Shown: one piece after another, positions 1-8,122 of the stretch
Numbering within the stretch: position 1 is the stretch's first letter
How the letters are laid out: each line of letters starts with the position of its first letter
Source of the DNA: a virus
IMG/VR virus record: IMGVR_UViG_3300042090_000301
Span: 1-41,082 of that record
Reading direction: 5' to 3' (one strand)
Length of the DNA: 41,082 nt
Notes under the pieces: model-generated
Seen by the model: the letters and a program-made list of their open reading frames with translations, nothing else
What the model was told of the DNA's origin: nothing
The model's database searches: none
Translations under genes and position numbers: made by a program

Positions 1-1
1 C

Positions 2-535
2 ACGCTCAAGGGAGTAAATACCGCATCAGGCGGCACGATGAACCTCGCGCAGTGGGACACGTTGTGGATGAACGTCACGTCGGGCACGATCAAGCCGACG
101 GCATTCTACACCACGCAGTCGATCTTCAACTTCTATGGGCAGCTCATCCGCCCGCAGGAGCGCATCACGAAATCCGCCTCGATGATCAAGGGACGGGAGT
201 CGGGAATGCACGGCACGACAGGGTTCGAATCGTTGGATTACAACGGTCGGCCGATCCTCTACGATGAAAAGTCAACGACGGGCATCCTCTGGGCGCTCAA
301 CGAAGACTTCCTCGATTGGTACGCTCTCCCGTATTACAACGCGAAGCCAGTCGCCTATAAGTCGCAGATTGAGGGCAACGATTATGAGGCGCCGATCGGT
401 CTTGGCTTCTCATGGACTGACTGGATCATCCCTGCCAACTCGGCATCGGTGGTCGGTCACATCTATTTCGGCGGCCAGTTCGTCTGCACCAACCCGATTC
501 GTCAGGGTAAATTGACGGGTATCACTGGAATTTAG
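2..535 (+). CDS. Major capsid protein, C-terminal part (5' truncated by window edge)
   Basis: The open frame starts at base 2 and has no start codon inside the window; the first ATG at 38 is internal, since the codons before it (TLKGVNTASGGT) read like capsid sequence. It continues the protein begun at 40600: that part ends in the residues IGGLS and this one starts with TLKG, a spacing typical of HK97-fold major capsid proteins of podovirus-like phages. About 177 residues are present, ending in QGKLTGITGI. The product forms the icosahedral shell. The two parts are not in one frame when joined end to end, so a few bases (3n+2) are missing at the break. The gene is preceded by scaffold and portal genes, as expected. 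Function is inferred from context and family resemblance. Confidence 0.85.
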   Translation, partial: TLKGVNTASGGTMNLAQWDTLWMNVTSGTIKPTAFYTTQSIFNFYGQLIRPQERITKSASMIKGRESGMHGTTGFESLDYNGRPILYDEKSTTGILWALNEDFLDWYALPYYNAKPVAYKSQIEGNDYEAPIGLGFSWTDWIIPANSASVVGHIYFGGQFVCTNPIRQGKLTGITGI

Positions 536-567
536 TCAATTCTAGGTAATTAAACCAAGAAAAAACT

Positions 568-1119
568 ATGTCCAATTTACTCGAATATAATTTTCCCGTG
601 ATCGAATCGGACGGCCTTGTGAGCAACAAGGCCGCGACGATGGGCGGCGCGTGGACGTTCAATGGGGCGGTGACGCTGAATGGTACGACGACCTTTTCGG
701 GTGCGCAGGTGAAGCAGGTGTATGGCTCTTCGGGCAACACCTCTCCTACCGCAGCCCAATCTGGCTCGACGTTCCTGTTTGACACTGCCGCTGGCATCAC
801 GTACACCCTCCCTGCTCCCATCGTGGGCGCAACGTATGACTTCGTCGTCACGACCTCGGTAACGAGTTCGAACCATAAAGTCATCACGAGCGCTGGAACG
901 ATCTATCTGCAGGGCGCGATTACGAGCGCGACGACGACGGCTTCCGTGTTTGAAAGCGTGACTGGGAGCACGAATATCTCGATCACGATGAACGGCACGA
1001 CGACGGGAGGTTTGGTTGGCAGCAACTTCACCTTCAAGTGCCTGAGCGCGACATTGTGGCAGGTATCGGGCACCAACTTCACCTCCGGCACCACGGCCAC
1101 TCCGTTCGCAACCACATAA
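568..1119 (+). CDS. Beta-rich virion protein, possible capsid decoration protein
   Basis: A 183-residue protein directly downstream of the capsid gene. It is rich in Thr, Ser, Gly and Ala with alternating hydrophobic residues, which suggests an all-beta fold. The N-terminal part reads as a short fibre-like repeat (GGAWTFNGAVTLNGTTTF). I do not recognise a named family. Position immediately after the capsid gene fits a head decoration or head-fibre protein. The start ATG follows an A-rich leader (AATTAAACCAAGAAAAAACT) without a Shine-Dalgarno motif, the same style of leader as genes 1148, 17251 and 18500. No cysteines of note, no membrane segment. Confidence 0.65.
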   Translation: MSNLLEYNFPVIESDGLVSNKAATMGGAWTFNGAVTLNGTTTFSGAQVKQVYGSSGNTSPTAAQSGSTFLFDTAAGITYTLPAPIVGATYDFVVTTSVTSSNHKVITSAGTIYLQGAITSATTTASVFESVTGSTNISITMNGTTTGGLVGSNFTFKCLSATLWQVSGTNFTSGTTATPFATT

Positions 1120-1147
1120 AGTCGAAATAAATTAATCAAAAAAATCT

Positions 1148-1909
1148 ATGTCTCACATCACTACTCTCGTGGGTCCGCAGATCGATCCAGGCCAGGATAT
1201 CTTGGTCGATATCGGCGCGAACTCCGTGATCGCTTCCGTTGGGAATCCGACGCAGATGATCGGCACCTACATGGAAACTGCGGACGGCCGTGGCTTCCGT
1301 TACTGCCAGGTCGGTGCAACCGCTTTGGTTCCAGGCAAGCTGTATAGCGGTCCTGCTCAAGACACCACGAACCAGAACCCTTCTGGCGGTTTGGCTGTCG
1401 CTGCGGCTGCTATCGGTGCGACGCAGGTGACTTTGACTGGCTCGCTCACGCTGGCGCTCAACCTGATGGCAGGTGGCTTCCTTTCGGTGAACGTCACGCC
1501 AGGCCAGGGATACACCTACCGCATCAAGGGCAACACCGCAGTAAGCTCGGCCGCGAACTGTGTCGTTACCTTGGATGATCCGTTGGTCATCGCTCTCACG
1601 ACTTCCTCAAAAGTCGTCATGACGAGCAATCCGTATACCAACGTTGTCGTGCAAGCGACGACTGCGGTTTCGATGCCCGTCGGCATTGCGCCGTTTACGA
1701 CGCAAAATACCGATTGGGGTTGGTTACAAACGTATGGTCCGTCCGCGTATCTCAATGATGCTTCAACGACTGTCGGTAAGTCGCTGATGCCTTCAACGAA
1801 TACCGCTGGCGCCATGATGACGGCTACGGCTGGCAACATCGTCACTGCATGGGCGATGAACACGGGTGTCACGACCGAATACGATATGTGCTATTTGGTC
1901 ATTCACTAG
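1148..1909 (+). CDS. Virion structural protein (capsid-associated)
   Basis: A 253-residue protein rich in small and beta-forming residues. The middle and end (residues about 185-253, with WGWLQTYGPSAYL) resemble capsid-associated proteins that follow the major capsid gene in many uncultivated tailed phages; I know no exact role. It lies 28 bases after the preceding structural gene and is followed by a strong GC-rich hairpin at 1921-1949, so it is probably the last member of a highly expressed capsid transcript segment. The start is an ATG behind the leader AATTAATCAAAAAAATCT, with no Shine-Dalgarno motif. Confidence 0.65.
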   Translation: MSHITTLVGPQIDPGQDILVDIGANSVIASVGNPTQMIGTYMETADGRGFRYCQVGATALVPGKLYSGPAQDTTNQNPSGGLAVAAAAIGATQVTLTGSLTLALNLMAGGFLSVNVTPGQGYTYRIKGNTAVSSAANCVVTLDDPLVIALTTSSKVVMTSNPYTNVVVQATTAVSMPVGIAPFTTQNTDWGWLQTYGPSAYLNDASTTVGKSLMPSTNTAGAMMTATAGNIVTAWAMNTGVTTEYDMCYLVIH

Positions 1910-1920
1910 GTTCGATATTC

Positions 1921-1949
1921 CCCTCCCGCGCCTCGAAAACGCGGGAGGG
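1921..1949 (+). terminator. Strong hairpin after the capsid gene block
   Basis: Bases 1921-1930 (CCCTCCCGCG) pair perfectly with 1940-1949 (CGCGGGAGGG) around a 9-base loop. There is no run of T after it, so it may be an RNA-stability or attenuator hairpin that separates abundant capsid mRNA from later genes rather than a classical intrinsic terminator. Confidence 0.55.
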
Positions 1950-2034
1950 TGATGAGAGGGATCAAATTAAAGCGGCACCGATCCCCGCCGCGCGGTGAAC
2001 AAAAATGATGCGGCATCACCACGCATCCAATACC

Positions 2035-2499
2035 ATGAAAATAGTTAAATTCGTCAACGCAACCGATACCGATTTCACAGGCATGTGGAATGGTCAGAAA
2101 AAATTGGTAAAGCCAGGGCAATCGCTCTATATGGCCGATTACCTCGCATTCCATTTCGCCAAGCATCTTACCAACCGCGAGCTTACGAAAGCTGGCCTTC
2201 ACAATTTCACGTCTCCAAAAAAGCCCGAAGAAGTTCCGCAGTTTATGGAACTCTTCAATAAATTCATCGTGCTCGACGAGCATCAGGACGATATGGGAGA
2301 CATGGATATCATGGACGTGAAGCCAGTCTCAAAGCACGTCGAGGAAGATCCTAAGATGGCGGCAAAGCGCGGCGGGGCAACCACGTTGCGCGGCGTAGAT
2401 GATCCCGATTTCGTCGATTCCGACAAGGTAAAGTCCGAAAAAGGCGATGACGAGGATGAGTTCGAAACGAAGGATAAAGTCGAAAAAACCAAAGACTGA
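2035..2499 (+). CDS. Small virion-region protein with acidic tail
   Basis: A 154-residue protein. The N-terminal half (MKIVKFVNATDTDFTGMWNG) looks like a compact domain; the second half is strongly charged, with many Asp, Glu and Lys residues and the end EFETKDKVEKTKD, so it is probably disordered. I chose ATG 2035 because it follows the recurring CC-ATG context; the in-frame ATGs at 2005 and 2008 would add a His-rich extension that looks like leader sequence. It sits between capsid and tail genes and is probably a minor head or head-tail protein. No family recognised. Confidence 0.55.
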   Translation: MKIVKFVNATDTDFTGMWNGQKKLVKPGQSLYMADYLAFHFAKHLTNRELTKAGLHNFTSPKKPEEVPQFMELFNKFIVLDEHQDDMGDMDIMDVKPVSKHVEEDPKMAAKRGGATTLRGVDDPDFVDSDKVKSEKGDDEDEFETKDKVEKTKD

Positions 2500-2508
2500 A
2501 TAAAAACC

Positions 2509-2823
2509 ATGTCACCTATCGATAATGGCCAACGCTTCCACCAGACGGCGGCGATCGCGACAGGGAGTGCGGTTGCAACCGAAACTCCCGCTGCCACGCA
2601 GTCGGTCTATCTGACTGACGTTTCGGGAAGTTCCGATACTGCGGGCGCCACGCTTACCATCAAGGACGGCTCGACGACCATCTGGGAAGAGATCATCGGC
2701 GATACGATGCCCTATGAGCACGCCTTTGCGGTCCCGTTAAAAGGAACGATCGCCACCGCTATGACGGTGACGGTGACGGGTACGACTGCTTGCTTCGCAA
2801 ATTTTGCTGGCGTTCTTCTTTAA
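2509..2823 (+). CDS. Small beta-rich virion protein
   Basis: A 104-residue protein dominated by Thr, Ala and Val. The pattern GATLTIKDGSTTIWEE followed by a second short strand region suggests a single beta-sandwich domain, as in many small phage structural proteins. No enzyme motif, membrane segment or cysteine pair is visible. It lies 9 bases after the preceding gene and 5 bases before the next one, so it is cotranscribed with the structural genes. Exact role unknown. Confidence 0.55.
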   Translation: MSPIDNGQRFHQTAAIATGSAVATETPAATQSVYLTDVSGSSDTAGATLTIKDGSTTIWEEIIGDTMPYEHAFAVPLKGTIATAMTVTVTGTTACFANFAGVLL

Positions 2824-2828
2824 TCTCA

Positions 2829-3554
2829 ATGCTCACTCTTCTCACCCCCCAACAAATAGAAAAAGACAGGAATAGTACTGCTGAAGAAATTCAGCGACGC
2901 GTTTGGGGGCTTGCAGAAGAAGAATCCGACCTCGTTGCTCGCGTGAACACTCTGCGCGATACCGAGCGCAAAGAAAAGGATCGCATCGCTAGGGACTTCG
3001 ATTTCGACGAGAAAAGATTCAACGCCATCGTGGCTGATCTTCAGCTCAAGGTGAATGATTTGGAGAAGCGGCGAGAGCGGGCCATGAAGCCAATCGAAGA
3101 ACTTGAAATCGAAGCCCGACAACGGATTGCAACGGTCGCGATTCGCGAGGAAGCGATCGTGTCGCGTGAAAAAAATCTGAAGGATCAGGAAGACAACTTA
3201 CGGGAAGCGGTGGAAGGTCAAATGGAAACTGCCGAACTTCTCGCTGATCGAGAGGACGCCATTAAAAAGAAAGAGCAGGGCGTTTGGGCAGAAGAAAAGC
3301 GTTTAAAGAAATCGAATGAGGAACTGACGGCAAAGTGGGCAAGCTTCCATGCGGCAGTCTATGAAAAAACCGAAGAGTTGGCAGTCCGCGAATCACAGGT
3401 GCTCATGGATGCAAAGGCAAACGAGATCGTGCGCGAACAGCTGAAATCTCAGGAGCATGATCAGAATGCGCGTGATCTTCAGATCAAAGATCGCTATGCA
3501 ACTCTCGTAAAAGCAACCGAAGAGTTTATGAAAAAACAACAATCACATGGCTAA
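2829..3554 (+). CDS. Long coiled-coil protein
   Basis: A 241-residue, highly charged protein (Glu, Lys, Arg rich) with heptad-like spacing over nearly its whole length, for example residues 15-215. A long rod-like coiled coil is therefore expected. There is no membrane segment or signal peptide. In a structural gene block such proteins can be fibre stalks, rulers or assembly chaperones. It is much shorter than a tape-measure protein and lacks the hydrophobic stretches usual there. ATG 2829 is preferred over the upstream in-frame ATG at 2790, which lies inside the preceding gene. The stop overlaps the next gene by 8 bases. Confidence 0.6.
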   Translation: MLTLLTPQQIEKDRNSTAEEIQRRVWGLAEEESDLVARVNTLRDTERKEKDRIARDFDFDEKRFNAIVADLQLKVNDLEKRRERAMKPIEELEIEARQRIATVAIREEAIVSREKNLKDQEDNLREAVEGQMETAELLADREDAIKKKEQGVWAEEKRLKKSNEELTAKWASFHAAVYEKTEELAVRESQVLMDAKANEIVREQLKSQEHDQNARDLQIKDRYATLVKATEEFMKKQQSHG

Positions 3555-3822
3555 CGCAAAACGAGATGCCAATATGGTTCCCGTGAAGCTCGGAGCTTCA
3601 AACGCCGATGGCGTTACCCCTTTGATGATCCAAGCTAATCCATCTACTCATCAACTTCAGGTGAATAACGGAACGAGCGGATCTGATCAGGGAAAGCCGC
3701 AAGCCGAACGTGACCAAAATATGGTCCCGATCATGATGGCAGTTTCATCGGCAGACGGAAAAACACCCGTAGAACTCTACGTCGATCTTTCGACAAATCT
3801 TCTCTTGGTAAAATCATCTTAA
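3547..3822 (+). CDS. Two-repeat structural protein (RDxNMVP repeat)
   Basis: A 91-residue protein made of two copies of a repeat of about 35 residues. Copy 1 starts at residue 6 and copy 2 at about residue 55. The shared pattern is RDxNMVPxxxxxSxADG, then TP, then a short strand ending in a Pro/Asp-Ser-Thr turn and a hydrophobic end. The next gene carries a third copy. In phages this kind of repeat is found in virion surface proteins; the exact role here is unknown. It overlaps the coiled-coil gene by 8 bases, so translation is probably coupled. Confidence 0.6.
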   Translation: MANAKRDANMVPVKLGASNADGVTPLMIQANPSTHQLQVNNGTSGSDQGKPQAERDQNMVPIMMAVSSADGKTPVELYVDLSTNLLLVKSS

Positions 3823-3826
3823 ATTT

Positions 3827-4201
3827 ATGTCCGATCACGCCTCACGGGATAACAATATGGTGACCACGCTGTTGGCGGTTTCAAACGCCGACGGCATTTC
3901 GCCAGTGCTTCTTTGGGCTGACCCATCAAGTCATCGATTGCTGGTTCAAGTGAGCGGCGTGGGCACGAACTGGTCAAGCGCTGAAACGCCGTCGGGAACC
4001 ATCAATGGCTCTAACGCGACATTCACGTTGGCAAATACCCCGACCGATAATCCCATCATTGTCGTGGGAGGTCAGACGCAAAATAACGGAAATCCCGTCG
4101 GCACGGGCGCCGACTTCATCATGACGACTTCCACGATCACTTTCCAAGCGGGAGCAATCCCGACGAATGGTACGTGGATCTTGGCATGGTATCACTACTA
4201 A
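3827..4201 (+). CDS. Structural protein: RDxNMV repeat plus beta-sandwich domain
   Basis: A 124-residue protein. Residues 7-42 are a third copy of the repeat found twice in the gene just upstream (SRDNNMVTTLLAVSNADG). Residues about 50-124 resemble a small beta-sandwich often seen at the ends of phage fibre and collar proteins: ETPSGTINGSNATFTL, then a loop, then a final TWILAWYHY strand. It therefore looks like an attachment or collar protein built from a shared repeat and a display domain. The stop is 7 bases before the start of the fibre gene. Confidence 0.6.
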   Translation: MSDHASRDNNMVTTLLAVSNADGISPVLLWADPSSHRLLVQVSGVGTNWSSAETPSGTINGSNATFTLANTPTDNPIIVVGGQTQNNGNPVGTGADFIMTTSTITFQAGAIPTNGTWILAWYHY

Positions 4202-4208
4202 AAAAACC

Positions 4209-6605
4209 ATGAATATATTAAATAAAATTAAAAAGAATATTTCGGGCATACTCGTGGGAGCCGCCATCCTTGGTGCTGCCCTCATGGTTTCTTCGGTAGC
4301 GAGCGCGACTGTTTTCCCTTCCCAGCAAGTTGGGGCAAATCCCGTGAATGGTTATTATCTCCAAACCAACGGTGCGACCTCAACGTGGGCACCCGTTTCC
4401 GGTGGTTCGGGTTCTGGCACAGTCTTTCTTCTTACTGCGGGAAACAATCTCATTTCTCTTTCTCCGGCCTCAATAACTGCATCAGGCACAATCTCGGTCA
4501 ACACTTCGACCCTGGCGACGTTCGTAGGAACTCTTGGGTATATTTCATCTTCTACAGGAAATACTCTTTATCTCCAAATTGCTAACAATTTATCAGACCT
4601 TTCTTCAACTTCTTCCGCGCGGACAAACATCGGATATTCTGGCGGCCTAAAAATAACTATTTCATCGACTGGGACAATCGGATTAACGACGTCTTCCATC
4701 TCCCAATTCAATAACGATTCGGGCTATACGACGAATACTGGCACAGTAAATTCTTTAACCCAAGGAAATGGTATCACGCTCACGCCAAGCACTATTACAA
4801 CCACGGGAGTAATCCAGCTTAATACTTCAACGGTCAATGCATTAATTACGGCTTTTGGATATATCACATCAGCACCAGGGACTTCCACTCTTACGGCTGG
4901 TGGAGGCACGGCAACCGGCCCCGCAATAACCCTGGCAACTTCGACGAGCGCGGGAACGTTTAATATTGTGTGCGGTGTTTCAACCTGTACGATCACAATT
5001 CCACCTAAGAATGACCAATTCTACGCACCATCGACGACGATTCCAACCGTGTATGTCACTTCATTCGGTGGGATGTCCGGCATCGTAACGACCAACGCTT
5101 CGACAGGAATTGCAATCACGAATAGCGGCGGCGTTCACTCGATTCAGAACGTAGGCGTGACGTCGTTGAACGGAGCAACCGGCACCCTCACATATTCGGT
5201 TACGACGAGCGGCGCGGGGATCACGTCCACCGTGGCGACTGCGGGAGGCAATTCGACGACGACGATCACGAACACCGGCGTCACCTCATTCACCGGCCAG
5301 GGCTGCGTCACTGCGGCGAACTCCACTGGCACCGTGAACTTGAGCGTCACCTGCATATCGGGGAACCAGAACATCACATTCACCATCAACGGCGACGCCA
5401 CGGGCACCGCAAGCGGGGCCACCTCGATCACGGACACCGTGACCGTCACGGGATTGAACGGTAAGGCATTGCCGGCGAATACGACCGGCACGCTCCAATA
5501 CTCGCAGGGAGCCTGGGCGATCAACCTGGCGACCAGCTCCCTCGGGCTTTATGACGTAAACGGAAAACTGTCAAGCTATGGCGGCTCGACTTATAACCCG
5601 TCGCCGAACTGCGTGACGGGCGTGACAGTTTCACCCACCGGAACTGTCACGGGCACGAGTTCGAGCTGCGGCGGAGCTGGCGGCGGCGGTCTCGCATCGA
5701 CGACTCCATTTACCGTGGGCAATCTGGCCATCGTCTCATCCTCGGGCGCGATCGCAACTTACGGTGGCAACTCTTGCGCCTCGGGCGTCCAGACGGGCAT
5801 ATCGGCATCCGGCACCGCGCTCTGCCAATCCACTTCGACGCTTGGTCTTGGTTCGGGTGGAACAGTCGTAACATCTTCGGCGGTTAGTACGGGTTATTAT
5901 CCGTTCTGGGTTTCTAGTAACGGCCTTAGCGGAACGTCAACCGAAGAATCGGTGAGCATGGCGGGGACAGGAACGGGAACCTCAACGGCCTTCTTAGGGA
6001 ATGTGTCGGTAGGCAGTTCCACGGTAGTAACCTCAACGGCAACCTTTTCCGATAACGGTTCATCTTCATTCAATGCAGTCATCAACAGTCCTTACAATGT
6101 CACGGGGACGCCCCATTTACAATTCGGGAACGGGAATGACGCAAACGATTGGGGGTTCGGCTTCGCGGGAAACCGTGCGATGGTCGGCTATACGACTCAG
6201 GATCTATTCGGTAACGAAGCTCTTGTTTTGAACGCCGGAAGCTCGAAAGGAATCGACTTTTACACGGCAGGGACCAACGCGCAGTTCCAGAGCGGAAACC
6301 TTGTCATGTCATTGGACACGAACGGTCACATGGATTTCGGAACGTCGTCTGTCACTGCGGTTGGAGGTACGGTGGTAGGAAACCCGATCAACGGAAAATT
6401 CACCAACACCGTTGCATCGACCTCTTACGGAATTACGTTCGCAAATGCTTTCATCTACCCGCCGGGCTGTATCGTGACGATAAACTCCGGCACGGCGGTT
6501 CTTATGAGCTGCAATACGAAAACGACCAACGCAACATTCACGGTTGGTTCGGCACTTCCTACAGGTACGATATTTAGCTATTGGTTCTTTGGTGCTTCAA
6601 ACTAA
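4209..6605 (+). CDS. Large fibre-like protein with a Sec signal peptide
   Basis: A 798-residue protein. Residues 1-33 form a clear signal peptide: Lys-rich start, hydrophobic core LVGAAILGAALMV, and cleavage motif ASA at 31-33. The mature part is dominated by Thr, Ser, Gly and short beta repeats typical of trimeric phage tail fibres, including a YLQIANNLSDL segment near residue 120 that is common in tail-fibre repeats. The C-terminal 150 residues look like a globular tip or chaperone-type end domain. A signal peptide is unexpected for a virion fibre assembled in the cytoplasm, so it may be displayed on the host surface or used from outside. ATG 4209 is chosen because it starts the signal peptide and follows the A-rich leader; ATG 4167 would spoil it. 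The gene is rich in CCGG, unlike the rest of the genome. Confidence 0.7.
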   Translation: MNILNKIKKNISGILVGAAILGAALMVSSVASATVFPSQQVGANPVNGYYLQTNGATSTWAPVSGGSGSGTVFLLTAGNNLISLSPASITASGTISVNTSTLATFVGTLGYISSSTGNTLYLQIANNLSDLSSTSSARTNIGYSGGLKITISSTGTIGLTTSSISQFNNDSGYTTNTGTVNSLTQGNGITLTPSTITTTGVIQLNTSTVNALITAFGYITSAPGTSTLTAGGGTATGPAITLATSTSAGTFNIVCGVSTCTITIPPKNDQFYAPSTTIPTVYVTSFGGMSGIVTTNASTGIAITNSGGVHSIQNVGVTSLNGATGTLTYSVTTSGAGITSTVATAGGNSTTTITNTGVTSFTGQGCVTAANSTGTVNLSVTCISGNQNITFTINGDATGTASGATSITDTVTVTGLNGKALPANTTGTLQYSQGAWAINLATSSLGLYDVNGKLSSYGGSTYNPSPNCVTGVTVSPTGTVTGTSSSCGGAGGGGLASTTPFTVGNLAIVSSSGAIATYGGNSCASGVQTGISASGTALCQSTSTLGLGSGGTVVTSSAVSTGYYPFWVSSNGLSGTSTEESVSMAGTGTGTSTAFLGNVSVGSSTVVTSTATFSDNGSSSFNAVINSPYNVTGTPHLQFGNGNDANDWGFGFAGNRAMVGYTTQDLFGNEALVLNAGSSKGIDFYTAGTNAQFQSGNLVMSLDTNGHMDFGTSSVTAVGGTVVGNPINGKFTNTVASTSYGITFANAFIYPPGCIVTINSGTAVLMSCNTKTTNATFTVGSALPTGTIFSYWFFGASN

Positions 6606-6606
6606 C

Positions 6607-7518
6607 ATGAAAAAAACAATCCTATTTCTTCTCGGCATCTCAATCGCGTCAGTGGCCTTTGCGCGGGGACATCACACTCCGAAACCGGCACCGATCCCTG
6701 CTCCAACCGCTGCGAGCGGCTTCTGCATCAACTACGGAGAGTATACTCAGTCTTACGACCTCTCAGCCAACGGTCAGGTTGCACAAGACCTCGCGACGCT
6801 CAAGGCCGCGAACATCACCTGCCTTCGGCTTGCGTATTACACCTTCAATTTCGCGCCCTCCGAATCCTTGGCCTTGTTCGCGCAGTCAAAGGGCTTCTCC
6901 GTCATTCTCGGCGGCGGCTGGTGGGCGAACGGGTCAAGCGTGATCTCGCCCTCAAATCTCGCTACCTACACCTCGGAGGTCATGCAGCAGGCGGCGTGGG
7001 CGCAGGCCAATGGAATCCCCCAGATGAGCCTCGGTAACGAGCAGGAATATTACCTGAACGGAATCACCGATTCACAGTGGGCGTCCTACATCACGGGACT
7101 GGCCGCGCAGGTCAAAACGGTCTATTCGGGAAAGGTCAGCTATGAAACGTCAGGGGATTTCGCGGACGAATGGGCGACGCAGAGCCTTGGAAGCCTAGAT
7201 CTCTTAGGCGTGAATCTCTACTGCGGTTATCAGTGCAACCTGAACTACGCCACGGAATTGATAAACCATTTCGGCGCGAGCCATGTCTACATCTCGGAAA
7301 CGAACTGCGATATGACGAACGTTGCCTCATGCTCCAATGATGCGAGCCACGCAGCGGAAGTCGAGGGCGACGCGGTGCAGCTTTTGAAGCTCGGAATCCC
7401 TGAATACTATTTTGCCTATAGTGGCGGCTCAGCGGACGGCGTTCCTACTTATTGGGGGCTATTCAATGGGACGAATCTACAGCAACCATTAACGGCAGCG
7501 GTACTAGGCATTAAATAA
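6607..7518 (+). CDS. Secreted clan GH-A glycoside hydrolase-like enzyme
   Basis: A 303-residue protein that begins with a signal peptide (residues 1-19, cleavage after AFA), followed by a Pro-rich linker. The rest reads as a TIM-barrel glycosidase of clan GH-A. The acid/base motif Asn-Glu is at N144-E145 (SLGNEQEYY) and the nucleophile-like Glu is E231 (YISETNC), the spacing expected for strands 4 and 7. Cys210, Cys234 and Cys242 could form disulfides, in keeping with export. The substrate is unknown; host surface polysaccharide is plausible. It starts one base after the fibre gene stop, so the two exported proteins are likely made together. ATG 6607 gives the signal peptide. Confidence 0.75.
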   Translation: MKKTILFLLGISIASVAFARGHHTPKPAPIPAPTAASGFCINYGEYTQSYDLSANGQVAQDLATLKAANITCLRLAYYTFNFAPSESLALFAQSKGFSVILGGGWWANGSSVISPSNLATYTSEVMQQAAWAQANGIPQMSLGNEQEYYLNGITDSQWASYITGLAAQVKTVYSGKVSYETSGDFADEWATQSLGSLDLLGVNLYCGYQCNLNYATELINHFGASHVYISETNCDMTNVASCSNDASHAAEVEGDAVQLLKLGIPEYYFAYSGGSADGVPTYWGLFNGTNLQQPLTAAVLGIK

Positions 7519-7556
7519 TATGTACGGATTCTCCGGCTACTTAGTGCAATAAGAAC

Positions 7557-7859
7557 ATGATTCAACTCACTCCCACCAACATCCTCTTCGGTATCGTCGT
7601 TTTGCAGGCGATCTTTGCGACCTACAGTTATTTCAAAACCCCGCAGATTAAAGGCGACCAAGCAAAGATCCGGCTTGAAGACAAAGTGGCCGATCTCGAG
7701 AAGCAGATCTTGGAAATCAAGCAGACGCACCTCATCAGCATTGAAAACAATATCAAAGATCTCTCGGCGACCGTGCACGATCTCCAGATCACGATTGTGA
7801 AATTGAACACTATATTGGACGAGCGGCTTCCGAAACAACAAAACGTCGCATCACAATAA
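7557..7859 (+). CDS. Membrane-anchored coiled-coil protein
   Basis: A 100-residue protein with one N-terminal membrane segment (residues about 9-25, ILFGIVVLQAIFATYSYF) followed by a coiled coil from about residue 36 to 92. The shape resembles phage XhlA-like or spanin-like lysis accessory proteins, with the helix tail in the cytoplasm or periplasm depending on topology. It is far from the lysis cassette at 17-19 kb, so a different membrane role is equally possible. The DNA carries CCGG sites like its neighbours at 4.4-8.1 kb. Confidence 0.5.
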   Translation: MIQLTPTNILFGIVVLQAIFATYSYFKTPQIKGDQAKIRLEDKVADLEKQILEIKQTHLISIENNIKDLSATVHDLQITIVKLNTILDERLPKQQNVASQ

Positions 7860-7867
7860 TAAAAACC

Positions 7868-8122
7868 ATGGCACAATATCTTCCAAAACTTCGCGTGAAA
7901 TCGGGAGAGGAGATCGGCAACGAGCTGTTCTTCGGCTTCCCTGATTTGCAGGAAGAATATCGCACCTATCTCGCGGCCGACACGGCGGTGGGAGTCACCG
8001 ACCTGCTCTCGAACGGCGTGGACTTTGCGAACGGCCAGTACGTGGTGATCGGGCAACCGGGCAACATCGGGACCGAGATCGTTCAGCTGACCGGCACGCC
8101 GGGCGCGGCCACGATGCCATGA
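7868..8122 (+). CDS. Short virion-type protein
   Basis: An 84-residue protein that resembles the N-terminal domain of longer phage virion proteins; the segment FANGQYVVIGQPGNIGTEIV (residues about 53-72) is a pattern I associate with neck or baseplate-adjacent proteins. Here the protein stops at residue 84, so it may be a shortened version that keeps only this domain. The stop overlaps the start of a 25-residue membrane peptide gene in an ATGA arrangement. It contains three CCGG sites, consistent with the foreign-looking 4.4-8.1 kb patch. Confidence 0.5.
   Translation: MAQYLPKLRVKSGEEIGNELFFGFPDLQEEYRTYLAADTAVGVTDLLSNGVDFANGQYVVIGQPGNIGTEIVQLTGTPGAATMP

Noticed and set aside
1-535. Programmed frameshift in the capsid gene
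   Set aside because: The frame offset lies exactly at the window boundary and is better explained by missing bases there.
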